This document shows, in pieces, positions 37,459-48,647 of a stretch of 64,000 nucleotides of DNA. Numbering within the stretch: the first letter of the stretch is position 1; each line of letters opens with the position of its first letter. Below the pieces are notes generated by a model, which was given only the letters and a program-made list of their open reading frames with translations, had not been told where the DNA came from and ran no database searches. Made by a program: the position numbers and the translations under genes. This stretch comes from Synaphobranchus kaupii (Eukaryota > Chordata > Actinopteri > Anguilliformes > Synaphobranchidae). Where the stretch lies: contig CM056376.1 in assembly GCA_029718625.1 (NCBI GenBank), forward strand, positions 87,872,333 to 87,936,332, in the 5' to 3' direction.

Positions 37459-37538
37459 TTCCCCAGAGGCCCCCCACGTAAGTGATTACCGAGCCCAACC
37501 CTGCTTAACTTCAGCGGTTTGACATGGGAGCGGTTTGA
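37459..37538 (-). pseudogene. 5S rRNA-like pseudogene or 5S-SINE head
   Basis: Read on the plus strand, the DNA is a worn antisense 5S rRNA: ACGTAAGTGATTACCGAGC, then CCAACCCTGCTTAACTTC correspond to the complement of box C, the intermediate element and box A. It covers about the first 80-90 bases of 5S in minus orientation. No SINE tail is seen next to it, so it may be either a truncated 5S-derived SINE or a 5S pseudogene. Confidence 0.6.
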
Positions 37539-37990
37539 CGTCTGCTGATCACAAAGAGTCACAATACCTGTCATATTTTAATTACAATACTTTGACACGT
37601 AGAATCCTCAAAACCGCTCTGGTATTACAAAGTGGAAAGATGAGTGTGTTTGCATACCAAGTTCAGCGATCACCTTACAGCTGTGGTGTAAAGCCTGACT
37701 ATACTGCGGAGAGCAGAGTTTGCCTCAGCTTTGATCCCTCTGCTCCACAGTGATGTGCTCAGAGTGTTCTCAAGGACATAGCCAAGGTCACACTGAAAAA
37801 TCACTGAATGCTGTATAAATCAATTACAGACACCTCGAACACTCTGTCAAAGGTTCCCTCTCACTTTTCACAGCACAATGAAGAGGACCATTTCACACAT
37901 AATGACAGCAGCATTCCCATATCAGATGGTTTGATGTTGATGTAGATGAAGGAGTTGTTTTTAACATACACACACACGCACACGCACACA

Positions 37991-38080
<90 letters not shown>

Positions 38081-38366
38081 AAACTGTATAACAACACCCC
38101 ATCAATCATAGACTCATTGTGGAATCCCACCCCCTAAACTAATTTAAGTAACATTTTTACATTGGATGGCGTGCCTTTCATTCTCCCTTACCTGCCTCAC
38201 TGACAGCTCCATCTCCATTAAAACCCCATGCATTAGAATTACCATTGTAATCTACACCTCTCCCCCCCCAGGGAATTAGGGTTCTGAAATACTGAAGAGT
38301 TTTTTTTATTAAAGGGTATTTTCTCCATATACAAATTAGAAAATCACCATGTGAAATATTTGCACC
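37539..38366. other. Gene-free stretch around a long CA repeat
   Basis: Apart from the microsatellite, no feature was recognised. Confidence 0.5.
37967..38076 (+). repeat. Long (CA)n microsatellite
   Basis: About 110 bp of CA with a few CG interruptions at the left end. Frames through it are artefacts. Confidence 0.97.
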
Positions 38367-39770
38367 CAGGGCCGGTTCTAGACTGCTTTGATTGGGGGGG
38401 GGGGGGGCATGAAGAGATGTTGGTGGGGCACAAGGGGGGGGGGACGAAGTAGCGGGGGGTGTGGGGGTCCTCCTCCAGAATAATTAGAGCTTTTTAAAAC
38501 TAATTTTCTGCATTTCTACACAACCTCAGACAGGGAATTTTCTAAAATATAGTGTTTTATTTATGAACATTTTGAAGATATATATTTTTTTTCAAAGCCC
38601 TAGACGAGTTTTGAGATGCTTTCATATAAAGCTAAAGCCATGGTAGGCTAATCAGTACATCATGGATAAGATAATTTTATTACATTTTAAACCCAGCTCC
38701 AAAACCCCACAGGAGGACAACTTTATGTAAAAATACCAAAAAAATACCATTATCTACTGTAATAAATTACTGTAATTGGCTCATCATTTTCATTTATATT
38801 TTAGCCATACTCCACTCCCCCCCCCCCCCCTTATTGGAGGACAACTTTATCAATGCCCAATTAAATCAAATTATTATAGAATCTTACTTATTCCTTATTC
38901 CTTCATCATTTCAGTCTCTTTGTGCTATTTTCTATTTGCATGTGAAACTAAGATACTGTAATTGGCTCATCGTTTTCATTTGTATTTTATTATAATTTTT
39001 AAAATATATTTTATGCCTGAGACGCCGGAAAGCTTGCCTCGGTTGACGGCTGCTCCTTCACCTCCGAAACAACAAAATTGGGATTGCGAGGTTTTATAAA
39101 CACAAAACGATGCATGATGATGGTGAGCGTGATAGAGAGAGAGAGAGAGAGAGCGAGAGAGGGAGATGGAAATATGATAGTGTATTTTAATATATGTGAA
39201 GTATTCCAAGGTTTGAGGAAAGTAGGGCTGACTAGCCAACAAGCAGCAGTAGGCTAGCTAACACACACACACATGGGCGTGCACACACACGTGCAGCCAG
39301 CTAATGCAATGCTGCAGATGTTTCGCAGAATCGCAGCTATAATATAAACAACTAGTCTAGATGCAACATTTAATAAATCTATTTAAAATCTAATCTCCCA
39401 GACTCTCGCCACTTTCCTAAACTCACTGAGTAAGCTAGGCTAGCGGATATTATATCCTAAGCAATGCGTAACAGTTACAGTTATGAAGAAGAGACAGCAT
39501 AGATTGATCAAAGAAAGTGACCCCTCTCTCTCTCTCTCTCTCGCTGCGTCTCCATGTTTTATATGGCCAAACCAACCAATCAGATATTAGAGAAATATAT
39601 TATTTCGACGTGGCATTTTTATGATTGGCCGAATCGTCTGTAACTCAAATAGCCTAATGACGGCACTACAGGCACCGACTTCAAATTATCAGATTTTTTC
39701 TGGATTTGGTTTTCGGGGGGCAGGCAGAGCATTTGGGGGGGGGCTGTGCCCACTCCTAGAACTGGCCCTG
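38367..39770. mobile_element. Non-autonomous hAT-type transposon
   Basis: The left end CAGGGCCGGTTCTAGACTGC and right end ...TCCTAGAACTGGCCCTG are inverted. The flanks TTTGCACC (38359-38366) and TTTGCATC (39771-39778) match at 7 of 8. In the interior a block with GGAGGACAACTTTAT and AATTGGCTCATCRTTTTCAT occurs twice (38711-38806 and 38836-38990). G and C homopolymers lie just inside both ends (38393-38407, 38816-38830, 39715-39743), and GA/TC runs at 39132-39155 and 39523-39542. No transposase. It shares its terminus with 9054-10339. Confidence 0.88.
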
Positions 39771-39952
39771 TTTGCATCACACGAGAGCTTCAGAGAAAAA
39801 TACAGGCACAATTCTTCTCTTCATCTTTTTTCCTCACTTATTGCACACATACACAGGGACCATGGTCACAAAATGCACTCTCAACATTTTCATATACAGT
39901 ACATTGGAAATGCATTACCAAGGCACATTTTTAAGCATCCTCTGTACATGTA

Positions 39953-40891
39953 CAGACGTGCTCAAATTTGTTGGTAGTCCTGGTAAAGATGGGTAAAAAG
40001 GGTTATAAAAAATTAACCGTTTGGTGAATTAGCTTAATCTCACACTGAAAAATGAGAAAAATCCAACCTTTAATTGACATTCATTTATTATGAGAAAATG
40101 GATCTCTATGGGAATTGGGGGTGGGACTAGATTTAGCTGTAAATTATGCTGGAACCGTATGGAATACATGATTGGTAAAATGGCTGTAAGTCATCAAGGG
40201 TCTGAAGTATCAAACAAGCCTCAAACCATCACTCTGCTGCCAGATATGCAGTAGATATGGATGGATCACTTTAAGGGTTGTTTCTCCTGACAAATTTTCC
40301 TATTGAACTCTATGGAAAAATAAGTCAGGAGAAGAAACCCTTCAAGTTATCCATCCATATCTACTGTATTTCTGGCAGCAGAGTGATGGTTTAAGGCTTG
40401 TTTGATACATCAGACCCTTGATGACTTAAAGCCATTTAGCCAACCATGTGTTCCATACTGTTCCAGTGTAATTTACAGCTAAATCTAGTCCCACCCCCCA
40501 ATTCCCATAGAGATCCATTCAAATGCAGAGACATTTAGTATCACTTGTAAGAGTACCAGAAAATAAGATATCAAGAGCCTTTTGATGTTGTTGGGTCACA
40601 GATATCAGGAAGTCATGGCATGTAAAGATATGCAACCAAATATAAAAAATTATTACTTTATTCAATATATAAATGCAGGGGTACCAATAATTGTGGCCAA
40701 CGTGGTTTTGTTAAAAAATAATTATTTCTTGATGAGGGATTTTCTTTTCTCATAATAAATGAACGTCAATTAAAGGTTGGATTTTTCTCATTTTTTCAGT
40801 GTGAGATTAAGCTAATTCACCAAAGGGTGAATTTTTTATAACCCTTTTTACCCATCTTTACCAGGGGTACCAACAAATTTGAGCACGTCTG
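39953..40891. mobile_element. Tc1/mariner-type near-palindromic element
   Basis: The ends CAGACGTGCTCAAATTTGTT and ACAAATTTGAGCACGTCTG are inverted and flanked by TA (39951-39952, 40892-40893). The terminal arms pair for about 150 bp. Inside, a second inverted pair (about 40107-40300 with 40320-40520, centre near 40310) makes almost the whole element fold back, except that the right arm carries about 200 bp (40521-40740) missing from the left. No transposase frame. Confidence 0.88.
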
Positions 40892-40893
40892 TA

Positions 40894-41224
40894 TGTCCTT
40901 TCTGGTGGCAGTAAAAACAAACGGGAGGAATCAGAATTTGTTTTGCATTCACTTTCTTCCCACCAAGAGAACATTGTAATTTTTATCTAGTTGGTTTGTT
41001 GGCAAAACATATTTTCTGCTAAATCGCTGGACAAAACAGCAAAAAGAGCCTCTGCTTTTAACTTTTTCAGACAAATAGCAGCTTCTTTCTCAAATTCTGC
41101 CATTCAAATTCATGCTTTGAGTGTTCCAATTGTAAGTGTTCTACATTTCGTAAATGCTTCAGGCGCAAACTTGTTCAAACTAACTTAACCCCTTCGCGCA
41201 GATCCCCTAGTGGCCATGCGTGAG
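40894..41224. other. Gene-free stretch
   Basis: Nothing recognised. Confidence 0.5.
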
Positions 41225-42010
41225 ATTGCTCTGAGGCTGCATCCCAATCCAGTTTTTGCTCCACCCTCATAAACTTCACTTGGGAAATCCCTCTCAAGAC
41301 CTGGGTGTACCAATCCATTAGATAGCCAAGTGAAGTTTGTGACATAGCCCCTCCACCCTCAATTTTTCTGAAGTGAACAAGGCCGTGACCGAATATGATC
41401 CCTTCACCCCTTTGAGGGTGCGTATTTGAGTCAACTTCGTCAAAAAGCTTTTGAGTGGGCGATTTTCTCATAAATGGGGGCACTTAAAATCCCAGGATGA
41501 AACCCTTATTTCCAGGATTTTGTTGAGGGGATTCAGGAGCACACTCATCCGACAATTTCAGGAAGTAAACCGGAAGTAAAAACTACAACTTGTAGTACAA
41601 TAGAGGGACGTATTACGAACTACACTCTTTTTATTTTTGTTAATTATATCTTCATTCATAATCTACACTTTGTAACCATTGTCATATGTAGACTGATTGA
41701 TATTCTCAATAAAAAAATAAAAATATTACAACTACTTTCTACTACTACCTCACTACTTTGGAAAGAGTTTTACAGGATTTCTTTCACACACTGCTTGCAA
41801 AGTAAGGGGAGAGAGCACATAGTAGACAGGGGTCTGAGTAGATAGGGGACAGGGGGCAGGGAACAGGGGCTGTGACTGAATATGATCCCTGTTCCCTGCC
41901 CCCTGTCCTTTGTCCACTCAGACCCCTGTCTACTATGTGCAAAACAAAACCCCGGAAATACGGGTTTCATCCTGGTATTTTAAGTGCCCCCCATTTATGA
42001 GCAAAAGCTG
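41225..42010. repeat. Stacked inverted repeats, probable foldback element
   Basis: An outer pair, 41461-41515 (CATAAATGGGGGCACTTAAA...) with 41942-42005 (...TTTAAGTGCCCCCCATTTATG), encloses an inner hairpin with arms about 41812-41873 and 41886-41941 (CAGGGGGCAGGGAACAGGGG paired with CCCTGTTCCCTGCCCCCTG). Left of the outer arm lies GAGGCTGCATCCCAATCC, reminiscent of the ends of the repeat at 21735. The short CCAGGATGAAA word is also shared. The true ends are not resolved. Confidence 0.6.
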
Positions 42011-43563
42011 CCTACAAGAGCAGACTCGGCAAGCTCATATTACCCACAATTCACATCGAACTTCCTGTTCAGTGATAATCATGTTAATATTTATCATGGT
42101 ATTATAAATTAAAAGCGCATACAGACTGGAAAAGATGGTGTATAGGCTAATACGTAGGCTACAGATTAATCCAGTAGTAGTTTGCTATTTTGTATTCCAT
42201 AGTTTAGCTAATTTCTTTACGCAGCAGCAGTAGCATACTGTGAGATATAGAACCAGGCTCTCTGTAATCTTGCTTTTCAACGGATGATTACTCTCAATCC
42301 TTTCCTGTATAATTTGCCAGATAGCCTAACAATCAAACAATTGATTTGCTCAATAACCAAGACCAATAGGTAAATAAACTTTTGCAGCATTTTCCTATAT
42401 CCACATTCGTGATGACATAAAATGTGTTAATATATCATGGGAAGATTCTGCAGTTTAGCTAAATCATCAATGAACAGCACATATTTGGGTAAATGCAATT
42501 TTCTAGCTTGAATGTATATGTGTTGCGCTCAACACTGGTTCGAGCAATTTAAGAGGTTCTCCACTAAATTTATGCTTTCTAAAGTTTAATTTGTTTTCAC
42601 AAAATGAAGTGCCATCTTAAAATGAATTACATTCTTTAATGAGATGAGAAGAAAACGTAATACTAACGTGCAACTCAGAGAAAACGTTGGGATTTTTTGC
42701 CAGTTAATTATTCAGATTATTGCCGTCCTTATTAAACGATCTCACATTAGTTATCTCTTTGTCGTTATCATTTCTTAATCATTAAAGGCTACATAATTGG
42801 TCTTGATTATTCAGGGAATTAATTGTTTGATTGACAAGCAAGCAAAACAAACGGAAACAGGTTGAGAATATGTTCAGTTTAAATGCTTTATACGCCCCCC
42901 TTTTTCCAGCGCACTGGCTGTCATTACATATGTAAATGCTACACAATTTTATGACACAAAGAAAAATGCTTCAGTAAATTAATTGCTTCACTGATAATCA
43001 ATGGGAACAGGTTGAGAGTATCATCCATTTAAGGTACGGTGACAGACGTTTTACATCACTTGAAACTGTTGCAGAAGTGAGTTTCATGAATCAAAACAGT
43101 TGATTTGTAGTTAAATATATGATTATTTTATGATTAACAGCAGCGCACACTTTAGCCATTTTGGATAGATCTGGAGACACTAAGGGTACACTGCTTACAC
43201 TTTGCATCATAGAGCTTTAGTAGTTCTGCATATCACCCTCAGATTTGCCCACTTGTGGAAATCTGAGTGTATTATCCAGGAAATGTGTAGTTTTACCTGT
43301 TTTACATTTGTGGCTCTCAGTATTTGATTGCAAAAGAAAAACAACTTTGTAATGCATTTCTTTGCATTTGTGGCACTTTATTTTGACTTAAATTATGAAA
43401 ATAAACTAATCAATTGTTAGTATTGTATATGATACACCTGTCTTGTTTCATTGAAGCCATTTACCAAGTTTATGTGATGCTCACACCTGGAGTTATAAAG
43501 CCTTAAACAGAGCACCCCCTAAATAGGTGAGAATGGACCAAATTTGCCATCTGCACCAAGGGG
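42011..43563. other. Gene-free stretch with one imperfect inverted repeat
   Basis: Arms at about 42327-42366 (CAATCAAACAATTGATTTGC...) and 42798-42837 (...TTAATTGTTTGATTG) are about 80% matched across a 430-bp spacer. 42660-43060 otherwise looks unique. No coding region. Confidence 0.45.
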
Positions 43564-43879
43564 TTAAAGGGGAATTTCACCAAAAAACAACATTAACCTC
43601 ATTTAACAGATCAAGGTGCAACTGATTAAATCTCTCTTTGTGGATGACCAAAACAATTTCCGAGCAGAAATATCACCAGCAAAAGCAAATTGATGATGCA
43701 TACCTCTACCCTTCCTCATTTTTGAAAAACTACAGTGGTGTCAGACAGTCACTAGGCAGGTAAGTGTAATTTGGAGATACCTCCCACACCTCCCAGGAAC
43801 CTGTTACAACTGTAAACAGTATTAGCTTGCAAGCTAGCTCAAAGAGTTCTTAGATACGTTAACAACTATTCCAATACAA

Positions 43880-44340
43880 TGGCTTCCCATGATTTTGTGG
43901 ACTATACACTGGATGCCGACACCTGCCGAGAAATTTAACTTGAATCGGAGGTGGAAGGCTACCGTTTTTAACCCAAATACACAGTTGAGGAGCCAAAGGC
44001 GTGAGCCAGCACCTTCTCATGCTGTATCCGGAGCTGAATGCACTGCTGACCCAGGACTGCCTCAGGTAAACCATGACTGGTGGCGTACGTGCGGTAACTG
44101 TGCCGCAATGCCAACTGAAATGGAAATGCTTGCCGTAATGAGTGGGACCAGGCACAATTGAATTTGTCATCTGTGGAACAAGAAACAGATGAAGAGATAG
44201 AGTCTGTCTGACTACACACCCTGATTTTGAACACCACATGCATAAGGGTGTTTTTGGAGTAATTCTTCTGGATCCCCAAAAATTAACTGGCAAAAGACAC
44301 CCAGATCTAAGTTAGAGGACTGGGAGGAGAAATTAGTACA
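43880..44340 (+). pseudogene. P2X7-type Cys-rich domain coding remnant
   Basis: The plus strand begins MASHDFVDYTLDADTCREI, then, after stops and shifts, reads DWWRTCGNCAAMPTEMEM. This is a worn W-C-x-C-G-x-C-x-x-M-P-T motif of the P2X7-receptor-like C-terminal zinc-binding domain, which occurs in many fish multicopy genes. After another shift it reads WDQAQLNLSSVEQETDEEIE, then HKGVF and KINWQKTPRSKLEDWEEK. At least three frame changes and several stops kill it. It sits between the left TTAA terminus and the LINE, so it probably belonged to the TTAA element. The 144-codon minus-strand frame over the same DNA has no motif and is an antisense artefact. Confidence 0.65.
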
Positions 44341-44828
44341 TATCGCAGACTTCTTCTTCTTATTTTCTTTTTTTTTTCTTCTTTATTTATTTTATACAGG
44401 GAAAAAAGATAATAGTACATAAAAGTCCTAAAATCTTTGGGCCCTACTCAGTACATTACTGGTTTACAGAGGGTTCCCTGTCCTACAGCATAGGGAAAGA
44501 AAAAAAATAAAATAAATTGAGATGAACAGAAAATGAGGAAAAAATAACAAGGACAGGAGTAAAAAATCTATAGATGTATAGTAATTAAAATGTGAGACAT
44601 TTCAGAAAGAAATATGTAGAAACAATGAAAAAAAAACAAAAAAAAAAACAAATAATAATAATAAAGTGAGTGTTTATGGAGCAGACACAACGTGATCTGA
44701 AATTAATTATAGTCTAGTGTTGACAGATTTGGTTATTTATAAGATGAGATTTGAGCTGTTTTTTAAAGTTGTTAAAATGTATATTTGTCCTTATATTTAA
44801 TGGTAAATTATTCCATGATTCTGTGTTT

Positions 44829-45359
44829 CTATTGAAAAACGATTTTTGACCGGTTATTGGAATGACGTGGCAATAGGTTGTTAATGATCTGAGGAAGAGT
44901 ATTGTTTTGTATTTTATGGTAAAGTTTTAAGTTCAGTAATATTTGGTAATTTTCAAAAGTGAGTGCGTTTACTTGTTGCAAGGCAGTGCAATGATGTGTG
45001 CGAGATGGTAATTTCGCGTGAATTTTGTACAATCTATTATAAAGACGAATGATTGGGTCTAATGTGCATTTTGTAGCAGATGACCAAATTGGTAAACAAT
45101 ATGATAATGTGGATAGAATTATGGCATTTAAATATGTATTTGAAACGGTTCGTGTAAGATATGTCCGAATTTTATTGTAGACGAAAAGTTTTTTATTTAG
45201 CTGTTTTGCAAGGTATTCAATATGTGGTTTAAACGTCATATGATCGTCAAGCGTGACGCCGAGATATTTATAGGTACTCGTTACAGACAAGGGTTCGTTT
45301 TTAGTTGTATAGGGGGCGGAGTCGAAAATGTTTTTTGAGAGGATCGAAAATACATACAT
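44829..45359 (-). pseudogene. LINE ORF2 C-terminal part (thumb and connection)
   Basis: A frame of 176 codons continuing the reverse transcriptase after a stop or shift. STYKYLGVTLDDHMTFKPHI is the conserved block after YADD in CR1/L2 elements, and LSTLSYCLPIWSSA corresponds to the later Y-x-x-P-x-W block. The end, around SFLPxxxNNRSKIVFQ-like sequence, precedes a 3' UTR of about 400 bp with AATAAA-like words. It is not an independent gene. Confidence 0.85.
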
Positions 45360-45368
45360 TGTGTTTTT

Positions 45369-46535
45369 TTAATATTTAATGTTAAATGATTTCTGCGTAG
45401 CCAGTGGTGAAGAGCTTGTAGGTCCAATGAAAGTTTGGAATAAATGTCTATTTACATCTATTTTATGCGCAGAGGTAAAGATAACGGTGTCGTCCGCGTA
45501 TAGAAGCACTTGAGTTGATGAGCATACTGAGGGCAGATCATTAATATAGAATATGAACAATAGCGGTCCTAGAATAGATCCTTGTGGTACACCGATATTG
45601 CTTGTCGTAGAAGTGGATTTAAGTTGATCTATTTGGACCAGTTGTGTTCTTTCTAATAGATATGATGAAAGCATGTTTATTGCAGTTGATAGATTGAACT
45701 TTGTTAACTTATTGAGAAGTATTGAATGATTAACGGTATCAAATGCTTTTGAAAAATCGATAAATATTGCACCGGTTATATTCCCTACATTTAATGATTG
45801 TCTAATTGATTCCGTGAGATATAATACTGCGGACGTGGTTGATCTGTTTGTTCGAAAACCAAACTGAAATTCATTTAAAAGACTGTGTGATTCTAAGTAG
45901 TCGGTCAGCTGAGTGGCTAGCACCTTTTCCAGGATCTTTGACATTATGGGAAGAATAGATATCGGTCTATAATTTGATATGACTGTTGGATCACCTGCTT
46001 TGTAAATGGGAATGATTTTAGATGTTTTCCATGCGGAAGGAAAAACAGACTTTGTAATACATAAGTTTATGAGATGATGGGTGACTGTTAATAAAGAATC
46101 CAAATGTGACAGAAAGAAGTCTGAGTTCATGTCATGTGTATCCTTTGTTTTTGTCTTCTTCAGAGAATGTGTGATGTTTATTAAACACTCTTGAGATATT
46201 TCTGCGAAGGAGAAAGGTTGTGATTGTAAGGAAGAAAATTCCAATTGTTGCAAAGATGGATCAAAGCGGGCTGCAAGCTCTTCTACTGATGAAATAAAAA
46301 AAGTATTAAACGCGCAAGCAAGTTTTTGAGGCTCTGTTAGCAACAATCCCTGTGAGAAAACGCTTATCTTGCCTTGGTTATTTTTTGTCCTTCCTCCAGT
46401 TATGGTGTTCAGTGCATCCCACAGCTTTTTGGGGTGCAAAGAGGCTTCATTTATGAGTTTCTGATAATAATTCGTTTTTGCTTTCTGTAACTCGACGATA
46501 CATTTATTTCGGCCAGCAGCCATACCACTATGCAA
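45369..46535 (-). pseudogene. LINE ORF2 middle part: reverse transcriptase
   Basis: A frame of 388 codons whose first 8 or so come from the SINE; native sequence resumes at RNKCIVELQKAK. Reverse-transcriptase blocks follow in order: IIPIYKAGD and NYRPISILP (about 174-196), QFGFR (223-227), FIDFSKAFD (258-266, with the first catalytic Asp 260), GVPQGSILGPLLF (315-327) and YADD (346-349). The frame loses register soon after (about residue 361) and stops at 45366-45368. The palm motifs are complete, so damage is limited to the insertion and the C-terminal frame breaks. Confidence 0.9.
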
Positions 46536-47073
46536 TCTGCGCCTGCTGAATGGCTGAAGCTAAGCAGGTTGTGGGCTTGGTTAGTACTTGGATGGGAGAC
46601 CTCTGGGGAAAACTAAGTTGCTGCTGGAAGTGGTGTTGGTGGGCCAGTAGGGGGCAGTCTTCCCTCTGGTCAAATAAACCCCAATGCCCCAGTGCAGTGA
46701 TGGGGACACTGTGCTGTAGGAGATGCCGTGTTTCGGATGAGACGTTAAACCGAGGTCCTGACTCACTGTGGTCATTAAAGATCCCATGACACTTATCGTA
46801 AAGAGTAGGGGTTTCCCCGGTGTCCTGGCTAAACTCCCAACCCGGGCTCATTCAATCTGTCACCTAATCATCCCCCAGTTTAATTGGCTAAAAAAATTAT
46901 TCTCTCCCTCTCCACCTCAGCTGATGTGTGGTGAGCATACTGGCGCAAAATGGCTGCCGTTGCATCACCCAGGTGGGTGCTACACATTGGTGGTGGTAGA
47001 GGCGAGTTTCCCCCTCATCATTGTAAAGCGCTTTGAGTATCTAGAAAGGCGCTATATAAATGCCATGCATTAT
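46511..47073 (+). mobile_element. 5S-rRNA-derived SINE (SINE3-like) inside the LINE
   Basis: The head begins GGCCAGCAGCCATACCACTA, like the start of 5S rRNA, and contains the 5S internal promoter: GAAGCTAAGCAGG (box A), then TTAGTACTTGGATGGGAGACC-like sequence around 46581-46601 (box C). The body has the conserved GGGGACACTGTGCTGTA and CCGTGTTTCGGATGAGACG blocks. The tail CTTTGAGTATCTAGAAAGG...GCTATATAAATG then ATTATT is of the CR1/L2 type. TATTTC flanks it on both sides (46505-46510, 47074-47079). Removing the SINE and one duplication rejoins the endonuclease and reverse-transcriptase frames, proving insertion into the LINE. Confidence 0.95.
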
Positions 47074-48175
47074 TATTTCTAATTGTCGCAAAAGCTTGCT
47101 TATCTATTAATAATTTAGTACGGTAGTAGTTTTTCATAAGTTTTGATTTTTGTTTGAGCAGACGTAATATATTTGATGTAATCCAAGGTAAAGATAATTG
47201 TCGAGACTTTAGTTTAGAACTTTTTGTGTATTTTTTAGTTATAGTCTTAATTTTTTCATGCATTCTCGTGAGTATTTTCTCTGGGTTGCTCATCTTATTC
47301 TCCTCTTCCCAGTTAATGTTATTAATCTCGTTTTGGTACGTCTGTTTTTTGGAGCCTGGTATCGTTTTAATAACATTCAATTTGTGTCCCTTGTGTTCTA
47401 TAATTTGTTTTCTAATAGCAAAGGTAAGAAAATGGTCCGATAATGTTGTTTTAATAACCCCATTTAGGTTATATTTTGTCGGTTCATTCGAAAAAATTAG
47501 ATCAAGAATTGTTTCACACGTACTACATGGTTCCTTTATCAATTGTTCAAGTCCAAATTTGGTTGCTACATGTTTTAGCGGTGTAGCAATAGTGTCATTC
47601 CAATTTAGGTTGAAATCACCAAGTAGTATATATTCTTTTGTTTTTACCGACTCAAGAATAGTTGTTAGGGATGATACATAATCTATTGGTGACGTGTTAG
47701 GAGGTTTATATGAAACTAAAATGTCTATAGCATGCTGAGACGTTAAATAAAAGGTGATTTGTAACGTTTCAGATGCCGTGTCTGTTAGATTATTTGTTGA
47801 TGAGTACTTATTTGATACATATATTGCTACTCCTCCTCCACGTTTCCCAACCCGGTCTTTACGAAATAAATGGTAATTCTCAATATAAAGAAAGGAATCC
47901 GGAATTGTTGGTGTTAGCCAAGTTTCCGAGACAGCAAGAATATCTATGCTACTTTGTGTCATCAGCATTTTAATTTGATCAAGTTTCGATACTAAGCTAC
48001 AGACATTAAGATGACATATTTTTAGTCCTTTAGCATTTCCAAGATGACTCACTGTTTTGGGGGTCTTCCAGTTTTGTTTATTTCTCTTGTTTCTATTTCT
48101 CAATGCATTGACAGCGCTGGAACCCCCGGCTCTAAGAACGTCACCAACAGGAGGGACAGTAGGCCGAGGCAACAC
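47018..48175 (-). pseudogene. LINE ORF2 N-terminal part: AP-type endonuclease
   Basis: A frame of 385 codons. Motifs of the exonuclease-endonuclease-phosphatase fold are all present: HLNVCS (N57), VSETWL (E84), YKPPN (Y156), LLGDFNLNW (D187, N189), LDLIF and TLSDHFL (S246, D247, H248). This domain nicks target DNA to prime reverse transcription. After about residue 310 comes the linker to the reverse transcriptase. From about codon 367 onward the frame is read out of the inserted SINE (47018-47073), so the last 19 residues are foreign. The catalytic residues look intact; the protein is truncated only by the insertion. Confidence 0.9.
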
Positions 48176-48647
48176 AAACGGAAGAGGAATGATTTTCGGT
48201 GAGGGGGTGTTGGATGTAAATAGTCAGTCCCGTGGATAAGAGAACAGCGTTCTGAACAGCGTGCTGCAAATTAGCAGCTAGCATTTGGCTACCCAGTCTG
48301 TTGGGGTGGACTCCATCATATCTAAAAAAGGTGAAATTGTTCCAAAACAAATTAAAATTATCAATAAAACCTATGTTGTTCGCTCTGCAAGCGGACTGGA
48401 GCCAGGTGTTAAGGCTGAGGGTTCGACTGAAGCGTGCCGCTCCCCTCAGCGTGGGCAGGGGGCCGGAAATAAAAACCGACTTTCCACAGTTATTTAAAAA
48501 TTTAAAAAGGTCGTTAAAATCCTTTTTTGTTAGCTCAGACTGCTGACGAGCTATGTCATTTGATCCCACATGAACTATCACCCTGATTATGGAAGACGGG
48601 AGTGATGGCATCAGACCCGATAGCTTACCCAGGATGATAGGGACCAT
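48141..48647 (-). pseudogene. LINE ORF1 C-terminal SGNH/GDSL-esterase domain
   Basis: Residues 22-31 read RVIVHVGSND, the SGNH block III with its Asn, and residues 111-116 read DGVHPN, the block V Asp and His of the catalytic set. Between them lie SVFISGPLPT and NNIGFIDNFN, common to esterase domains of CR1/L2-group ORF1. The block I serine motif is missing because of the break with the upstream frame, so the enzyme could not work as encoded. In LINEs this domain is thought to act in membrane or particle association. The frame continues past the domain toward ORF2. Confidence 0.8.

Noticed and set aside
43859..44293. 144-codon minus-strand frame
   Set aside because: It is antisense to the P2X7-type remnant, which explains the sequence better. 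It has no motif.
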